Source: Elusimicrobiota bacterium
GTDB lineage: Bacteria; Elusimicrobiota; Elusimicrobia; FEN-1173
Length of the DNA stretch: 64,000 bases
Direction of reading: 5' to 3'
Assembly (NCBI GenBank): GCA_016706425.1
Contig: JADJJR010000001.1
Location: 558,001 to 622,000 of the forward strand
Shown here: positions 59,029 to 64,000 of the stretch, piece by piece
Layout: every line of letters begins with the position of its first letter
Numbering within the stretch: position 1 is the stretch's first letter
Notes under the pieces: generated by a model
What the model was told of the DNA's origin: nothing
Database searches by the model: none
Seen by the model: the letters and a program-made list of their open reading frames with translations, nothing else
Made by a program: the position numbers and the translations under genes

Positions 59029-59888
59029 CCCCCGCCGTCCTCGACCGCCGGGACGTGGCCGGCGTGTTCGAAGAAACCGCCCGATCCCTGGCGGCCGCGG
59101 GGGTGTCGAACGCCCGGGGGGAAGCCCGTGAAATCGTGGCCCGCGCCGGCCGGTTTTCCCGCGCCGCGATCGACGCCCGGGGCGCCGACCTCTGGCCGGC
59201 GGAAGCCGAGGCCGCGCGCGCCGCGTTGGCGGCGCAGCGGGCGGCGGGTTGGCCCCTGGCGTACCTGCTGGGGGAATGGGATTTTCGCGACACGACCCTC
59301 ACGGTGACGCCGGACGTGCTCATCCCCCGGCCGGAAACCGAGGAACTCTTCGACCGCGTGGAGCGCGCCCTCGGGGCGCGGCCGCCGCGGCGGGCGGCCG
59401 ACATCGGCACGGGGGCGGGCGGCTTGGCCATCGCCTTGGCGCGTCGGTGGCCCGCGGCGCAAGTGACCGCGGTGGATGTCTCGGTGGCGGCCCTCGCGGT
59501 GGCCCGCTGGAACGCCCGGCGCTGGGGCGTGGAGGACCGCGTGGATTTTCTTCGGGGGGATCTGGCGGCGGGTATGCCGCCGGCGTCCTTCGACGCGATC
59601 GTGGCCAATTTGCCGTACGTCGCGGTGGGGGAATGGGCGGGTTTGAGTCGCGAAGTCCGTCGGGAGCCGCCGTTGGCTCTCCTCGCGGGGGCGGACGGGC
59701 TGGCGTTGTTTCGGCGTTTCGCGCCGCAGGCCGCGGCCGCCCTGGTTCCGGGCGGGCGCGTGTTCCTGGAGACGGGTCGCGGTCAAACCGCGGCCGTGGC
59801 GGGGCTGTTGGCGGCGGCGGGGTTTCGGGATGTTTGGATGGAAAACGATTTTGCCGGGGTGGACCGGTTCGTGGGAGGCGCGCGATGA
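59025..59888 (+). CDS. prmC: Release-factor glutamine N5-methyltransferase
   Basis: Methylates the GGQ glutamine of RF1/RF2. N-terminal helical domain, then the linker segment PLAYLLGEWDFRDTTLTVTP and VLIPRPETEELFDRV. The SAM-binding motif I is ADIGTGAGGLAIALA (about 126-140). The substrate-binding motif reads NLPYV (near residue 198) rather than the usual NPPY, a tolerated variant in some members. Length 287 aa. GTG start overlapping prfA; stop overlaps murA (ATGA). Confidence 0.95.
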   Translation: MTPAVLDRRDVAGVFEETARSLAAAGVSNARGEAREIVARAGRFSRAAIDARGADLWPAEAEAARAALAAQRAAGWPLAYLLGEWDFRDTTLTVTPDVLIPRPETEELFDRVERALGARPPRRAADIGTGAGGLAIALARRWPAAQVTAVDVSVAALAVARWNARRWGVEDRVDFLRGDLAAGMPPASFDAIVANLPYVAVGEWAGLSREVRREPPLALLAGADGLALFRRFAPQAAAALVPGGRVFLETGRGQTAAVAGLLAAAGFRDVWMENDFAGVDRFVGGAR

Positions 59889-61144
59889 TTCGTTTGGACG
59901 GGTTTGTCATCAAGGGCGGACGGCGGCTGAAGGGCACCGTCCGGGTGTCGGGGTCCAAGAACGCGGCGTTGCCGTGCCTGTTCGCCGCGTTGTTGACGGA
60001 CGAGGAGGTCGTGCTGGACAACGTGCCCGACCTGCAGGACATCCGCACCGCCGTCAAGCTTTTGGAGAAACTCGGGAAAGCCGTCGTCTGGACCGGCGAC
60101 CGCGTCGAAATCCGCAAGCGCGGCGCGCTGCGCGCCCAGGCCCCCTACGATCTGGTCCGGCGGATGCGGGCCAGCGTTGTTGTCATGGGCCCGTTGCTGG
60201 CCCGTCTGGGACGCGCCGACGTGTCGTTGCCCGGCGGTTGCGCCATCGGCGCCCGGCCCGTGAATTTCCACCTCAAAGCCTTCGAAGCCCTCGGCGCCGA
60301 GGTCACGGTCAAAGAGGGATACATTTCCGCCCGGGGCCGATTGACCGGCCGGCGGGTGCGTCTGCCGTTCCCCAGTGTGGGCGCGACGGAAAATGTCCTC
60401 ATGGCCGCCGCCCTGGCGCGCGGCCGCACCGTCATCGAGAACGCGGCCCGGGAGCCGGAAATCGGCGACCTCGCGGCCATGTTGACCGCCATGGGCGCCC
60501 GGATTGAGGGCGTGGACACGGACCGTTTGACCGTCGCCGGTGTGGAGCGCCTCGGGGGGTGCCGCCACCGGGTGATCCCCGACCGGATCGAGGCGGGCAC
60601 GTTCCTGGTGGCCGCCGCCCTCACCAAGGGCCGGGTGACCCTCACCCGCGTCGCGCCGTCCCATCTGGACGCCGTGATCAAAGCCCTTCAGCGGGCGGGG
60701 CTGCGCATCGAAACCGCCGGGGATCGCCTCACCGCCCAATGGGTCAAACCCCTCAAGCCGGTGTCGATTCGCACCCGGGTCTACCCCGGTTTCCCAACGG
60801 ACATGCAGGCCCAGTGGATGGCGCTCATGACGCTCACCCGCGGCCGCAGCGTCATCGAAGAGGATATTTTTGAAAACCGGTTTTTGCACGCCCAGGAGCT
60901 CACGCGCATGAGCGCCCGCATCGACATCCGCGGACACCGCGCCGTGGTGGAGGGCGTGCCGGCCCTGTCCGGCTGCCCTTTGATGGTTTCCGACCTGCGC
61001 GCCGGTGCCGCCCTCGTGTTGGCGGGGTTGGCGGCCCGGGGCACGACGAAAATCCTTCGCGTTTATCATCTGGATCGGGGCTACGAGCGGCTCGAAAAAA
61101 AGTTGCGCGCCCTGGGGGCGAACGTGCGGCGGGTGCCGCAATGA
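59885..61144 (+). CDS. murA: UDP-N-acetylglucosamine 1-carboxyvinyltransferase
   Basis: First committed step of peptidoglycan synthesis. VSGSKNAALPCLFAALLTD near the N-terminus has the catalytic Lys-Asn pair. The active-site loop is LPGGCAIGARPVNFHL with the Cys nucleophile retained (near residue 119), the fosfomycin-sensitive form. PDRIEAGTFLVAAAL and VYPGFPTDMQAQWMAL are also typical. Length 419 aa. The ATG overlaps the prmC stop; an upstream open frame in the same register is spurious. Confidence 0.97.
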   Translation: MIRLDGFVIKGGRRLKGTVRVSGSKNAALPCLFAALLTDEEVVLDNVPDLQDIRTAVKLLEKLGKAVVWTGDRVEIRKRGALRAQAPYDLVRRMRASVVVMGPLLARLGRADVSLPGGCAIGARPVNFHLKAFEALGAEVTVKEGYISARGRLTGRRVRLPFPSVGATENVLMAAALARGRTVIENAAREPEIGDLAAMLTAMGARIEGVDTDRLTVAGVERLGGCRHRVIPDRIEAGTFLVAAALTKGRVTLTRVAPSHLDAVIKALQRAGLRIETAGDRLTAQWVKPLKPVSIRTRVYPGFPTDMQAQWMALMTLTRGRSVIEEDIFENRFLHAQELTRMSARIDIRGHRAVVEGVPALSGCPLMVSDLRAGAALVLAGLAARGTTKILRVYHLDRGYERLEKKLRALGANVRRVPQ

Positions 61145-62556
61145 GGTTCCTTTTGGTTTTGGCGGTGATCGGGACGCCCGGGTTTCTGCGGGCGCAAGAG
61201 GACTTGGCGGGGCCGATGGTGTCGACGTCGCCTTACTCGGACGTGGAGGGCGCCGCTCTCGAGGGGCCCAACGAGGACGTGGTTATCGTGGCCGCGCCGC
61301 CGCCGCGGCCCGCCTGGATGAGCAAAGCGGAGGGCCTGATGGCCGAGGGCGCGGCGGCCCAGGCGGAAGGGGACCCGCGCGCCGCGCGGCGGGCCTACGC
61401 CCGCGCCCTTAAATTGTTCGCCGACAAGGCGGACGACGCCTCCGTGCTGGACGCGCGACACCGCATCGCGTCCCTTTGGGCGATTCCCAACCCGGATTCC
61501 GCCGCGGGGGCGGACGCCGCCGCGGAACCCACGACGACCATCGTCCCGACCTTTCTCGGCGGGCCCGGGCCGGAGGGCGGCCCCCACAATTACCAGTTCG
61601 TGGTCTCCCCCGAAGACCCCTTGGTCCAAAAGTACGTGGCGTTGTACACCGGTCCGCTCAAGGAGCGCACCCAGGCCGCCCTCGATCGCATGGCGGTCCA
61701 CCAGGAAATGATTCTCAAGACCCTGCGGGCGGAGGGCCTTCCTGAGGAGCTTTTGTACTTGCCCATCGTCGAGAGCGAATACCAACCCTTCGCGGTGTCC
61801 CGCGCGGGCGCGGTGGGAATGTGGCAGTTCATGCCGACGACGGCCCGTTACGCGGGTCTCAAAGTGAACTATTGGATCGACGAGCGCCGCGACCCCGTCA
61901 AATCCACGCGGGCGGCCGTCAAGGTTTTGAAAAGCTTGTTCGAGTGGTTCGACGCCTGGTCCCTGGCCCTGGCCGCCTACAACCGGGGCATGTACGGTAT
62001 CCAGCGGGATTTGGAGTTCACCCGATCGACCGATTTCAACGCGTTGTCGAAGCGTCAGGGCCTGCCCAAAGAAACGGAACACTATGTTCCCAAAATGATG
62101 GCGATGGCGATCATCGCGCGGGATTTCGCCTCCCACGGTTTTCGCCCCCCCGACCCCCGCCGCCGGCCGGCGCCCGACGAAGTCATTTTGGAAAAGCCGT
62201 TGGACCTGAAAGTGGCGGCGGGCGCGGCCAAGACCACCGAAGACATTCTGCGGGAATTGAACCCGTCGGTGCGCCTCTGGTGCACGCCCCAGAACGAGAG
62301 CGAATTTGTTTTCCGCGTGCCCGCCGGGACCAAGGGCCGTTTCTTGGAGGCGCTCGCCCAAATCAAAGACTGGACCCCGTCCCCGGGCGTCGTGCGGTAC
62401 AAAGTGCAGAGGGGGGACGTGCTCGGGCGCATCGCCCTCAAATACCGCACCACCGCCTCCGCCATCCAACGCGACAACAAGATCACGAACCCCAACCGGG
62501 TCCGCCCCGGGCAGGTGCTGGTCATCCGCCCCGGCCGCGGGTTCAAGGGCGATTGA
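61141..62556 (+). CDS. Membrane-bound lytic murein transglycosylase, MltD-like, with LysM
   Basis: 471 aa. Signal peptide (about 1-19, ending LRAQE), an Ala-rich helical region with a TPR-like pair (AQAEGDPRAARRAYARALKL), then an SLT domain (about 175-345). The catalytic Glu is in LPIVESEYQPFAVSRAGAVG and GMWQFMPTTARYAGL follows; LALAAYNRGMYGI replaces the usual AYNAG motif. A C-terminal LysM (YKVQRGDVLGRIALKYRTT to VIRPGR) binds peptidoglycan. ATG with ATGA overlap to murA. Cleaves glycan strands to 1,6-anhydro products. Confidence 0.9.
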   Translation: MRFLLVLAVIGTPGFLRAQEDLAGPMVSTSPYSDVEGAALEGPNEDVVIVAAPPPRPAWMSKAEGLMAEGAAAQAEGDPRAARRAYARALKLFADKADDASVLDARHRIASLWAIPNPDSAAGADAAAEPTTTIVPTFLGGPGPEGGPHNYQFVVSPEDPLVQKYVALYTGPLKERTQAALDRMAVHQEMILKTLRAEGLPEELLYLPIVESEYQPFAVSRAGAVGMWQFMPTTARYAGLKVNYWIDERRDPVKSTRAAVKVLKSLFEWFDAWSLALAAYNRGMYGIQRDLEFTRSTDFNALSKRQGLPKETEHYVPKMMAMAIIARDFASHGFRPPDPRRRPAPDEVILEKPLDLKVAAGAAKTTEDILRELNPSVRLWCTPQNESEFVFRVPAGTKGRFLEALAQIKDWTPSPGVVRYKVQRGDVLGRIALKYRTTASAIQRDNKITNPNRVRPGQVLVIRPGRGFKGD

Positions 62557-63944
62557 TGGACGAGATCCGGTTCGGCACCGACGGTTGGCGCGGCCGAATC
62601 GCGTCGGAGTTCTCCTTCCGCAACGTCCGCCGCGCGGCCGACGCCTTGGCGCGGGTGTTGCCGCCGCGGTCGCGCGTGGCCCTGGGGGGGGACCATCGCT
62701 TTTTGTCGGAGGAGTTCGCCCTTTCGGCGGCGAATGTGTTGGCGGCCCGGGGACACCGTCCCATCCTGGCGGACGGGCCCACCACGAGCCCCGCGCTCTC
62801 CTTTGCCTTGAAGGGATTGCGGGCCGCCGCGGGGGTGATGATCACCGCGAGTCACAACCCGCCCGTGGACAACGGGTTTAAAATCAAAATTCCGCCGGGC
62901 CGATCCGCCCCGCCGGAATGGACCGCGCGCCTGGAAAACGCTTTGACCCCCGAGGACCCGATCGCCCCCCCGGGGCCCATTGAGCGGTTTCCCATCCTGG
63001 ACGCCTACGCCACGGGACTTCTGGCCCGCCGCGACCCGACGTTGTGGAGGGGGAAAAAATTTCCCGTGGTGGTGGACGCCATGCACGGCTCGGGCGGGCG
63101 GGTGTGGGCGCGTCTGTTCGCGGCGATGCGGTGGCCGGGGACCCTCTTGCGGGACAACCGGGATCCGCTCTTCGGCGGAACGCCGCCGGAACCGATTGAA
63201 AAGAACTTGGCCCCCCTCATCGAGGCCGTGCGCGCGCGCAAGGCGGCCCTGGGTCTCGCTCTTGACGGGGACGCCGACCGGTTGGGGGTGGTCGACGAGA
63301 CGGGGACGTATTTGCCCCCGCACACGGTGTTCCCTTTGCTCCTTCAGCATTTGACCGAAAACCGCCGGCTCAAGGGCGCCGTTGTCCAGGCGGTGTCGTT
63401 GGGGTACGTTTCCGAACGCCTCGCCCGGGCGAAAGGCTTGCCCTGGGGGGAGGTGCCCGTCGGGTTCAAGCACGTGGCCGACGTCATGGGAAAAAAGCGG
63501 GTCCTGTTGGGCGGCGAAGAATCCGGGGGCTACGGCGTGGGCCTCTGGACCCCCGAGCGGGATGGGGTTTTGATGGGACTCCTGCTGATGGAATTGGTCA
63601 CCGCCGCCGGACGCCCCCTTTCGGTGTTGGTGCGCGAACTGGCCGCCGCCCACGGCGCATCGTCCTTTCAGCGCGCGGACACGCCGCTGCGCGCGCCGGT
63701 CGCCGACAAGAACCTTTGGACGGAGGCGGTGTCCAAGCGCGTGCCGGAGAAATTCGCGGGCCGTGTCGTGAAAGAGCGACGGACTTTGGACGGGTTGAAA
63801 GTCGTCTTCGACGACGCGTCCTGGGTTTTGTTGCGGCCCAGCGGCACGGAGCCCCTGTTGCGCGTTTACGCCGAGACCCCGGATTCCGCCCGGACCGCCC
63901 AGTTGGTGGCCAAGGCCCAGGAGTGGGCCGCGGTGCGCGCGTGA
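62556..63944 (+). CDS. Phosphohexomutase (phosphoglucomutase/phosphomannomutase/GlmM superfamily)
   Basis: Alpha-D-phosphohexomutase of 462 aa. Four signature loops are intact: RFGTDGWRG at the N-terminus, the phosphoserine loop GVMITASHNPPVDNG (Ser near residue 97), the metal loop ALDGDADRLGVVDE (near residue 243), and the sugar loop GGEESGGYGV. LLRPSGTEPLLRVY is the phosphate-binding loop. The ATG uses the last base of the transglycosylase stop (TGATG). Neighbouring murA makes a GlmM role attractive, but sugar specificity cannot be fixed by motif. Confidence 0.92.
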   Translation: MDEIRFGTDGWRGRIASEFSFRNVRRAADALARVLPPRSRVALGGDHRFLSEEFALSAANVLAARGHRPILADGPTTSPALSFALKGLRAAAGVMITASHNPPVDNGFKIKIPPGRSAPPEWTARLENALTPEDPIAPPGPIERFPILDAYATGLLARRDPTLWRGKKFPVVVDAMHGSGGRVWARLFAAMRWPGTLLRDNRDPLFGGTPPEPIEKNLAPLIEAVRARKAALGLALDGDADRLGVVDETGTYLPPHTVFPLLLQHLTENRRLKGAVVQAVSLGYVSERLARAKGLPWGEVPVGFKHVADVMGKKRVLLGGEESGGYGVGLWTPERDGVLMGLLLMELVTAAGRPLSVLVRELAAAHGASSFQRADTPLRAPVADKNLWTEAVSKRVPEKFAGRVVKERRTLDGLKVVFDDASWVLLRPSGTEPLLRVYAETPDSARTAQLVAKAQEWAAVRA

Positions 63945-63980
63945 GGCTTCGACGGAAATTCGACAGGAACGGCCGATTTG

Positions 63981-64000
63981 ATGCAAGCGAACACCGCGTT
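63981..64000 (+). other. Possible start of a further gene at the window edge
   Basis: An ATG at 63981, 36 bases after the phosphohexomutase stop and about 12 bases after AGGA, opens a frame to the window end. Only six codons are visible, so this is a guess. Confidence 0.2.

Noticed and set aside
62082..63986. A 634-codon minus-strand open frame opposite the transglycosylase and phosphohexomutase genes
   Set aside because: Shadow of two clearly identified plus-strand genes.
1..64000. tRNA, rRNA, CRISPR, insertion sequences or prophage
   Set aside because: No cloverleaf-like or repeat-spacer pattern, transposase, integrase or phage gene was recognised on reading both strands.

Overview
The window is a GC-rich (roughly 65 percent or more by eye), gene-dense chromosomal segment from a Gram-negative bacterium. 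It encodes lipid A, Kdo and heptose core synthesis, beta-barrel porins, a PilB/GspE ATPase and Sec translocon parts. No rRNA, tRNA, CRISPR array, insertion sequence or phage gene was seen. Two giant multidomain membrane proteins, a PUR-family protein and the housekeeping set suggest a candidate-phylum lineage such as Elusimicrobiota or Omnitrophota. That placement is inference from gene content and would need a marker-gene tree.

Layout. Positions 1-9.8 kb hold two giant, translationally coupled proteins. The first fuses a degenerate phosphoglucose-isomerase/SIS-like region, membrane helices and a UPF0489-like region. The second fuses a GlnD-like nucleotidyltransferase, ACT domains, a helical-repeat region and an unrecognised C-terminus. 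At 9.8-14.3 kb lies tgt-yajC-secD-secF plus an unknown gene. At 14.4-31.6 kb is a nearly gapless envelope run: acyltransferases, waaA, two heptosyltransferases, four other glycosyltransferases, a polysaccharide deacetylase, lpxK, an O-antigen-ligase-like protein, rfaE1-type kinase, kdsB and pyrG. At 31.7-38.2 kb are pilB, an SGNH-TPR protein, mdh, a PUR protein, coaX and an outer-membrane protein. On the minus strand, 38.2-40 kb carries an ACT-def pair and superoxide dismutase.

At 40.1-47 kb are a GlcD-GlcE fusion with GlcF, then a Fur-family regulator and a porin that share the same palindromic operator. The porin is followed by an FMN-binding protein, its ApbE flavin transferase and a small histidine-rich membrane protein, which together look like a flavin/haem electron-transfer module under metal control. 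At 47-54.8 kb are trxA, a TlpA lipoprotein, polA, mutM, coaE, icd, ndk and nfu (nfu on the minus strand). At 54.8-64 kb are rho with a long C-rich leader, an M23 peptidase, rpmE (flanked by a possible attenuator and a strong terminator), prfA, prmC, murA, a lytic transglycosylase and a phosphohexomutase.

Most genes lie head to tail with 1-34 base overlaps, many as NTGA start/stop overlaps, implying translational coupling. GTG starts are common. The largest non-coding gap is about 299 bases (54800-55098), the nfu/rho promoter region and rho leader.
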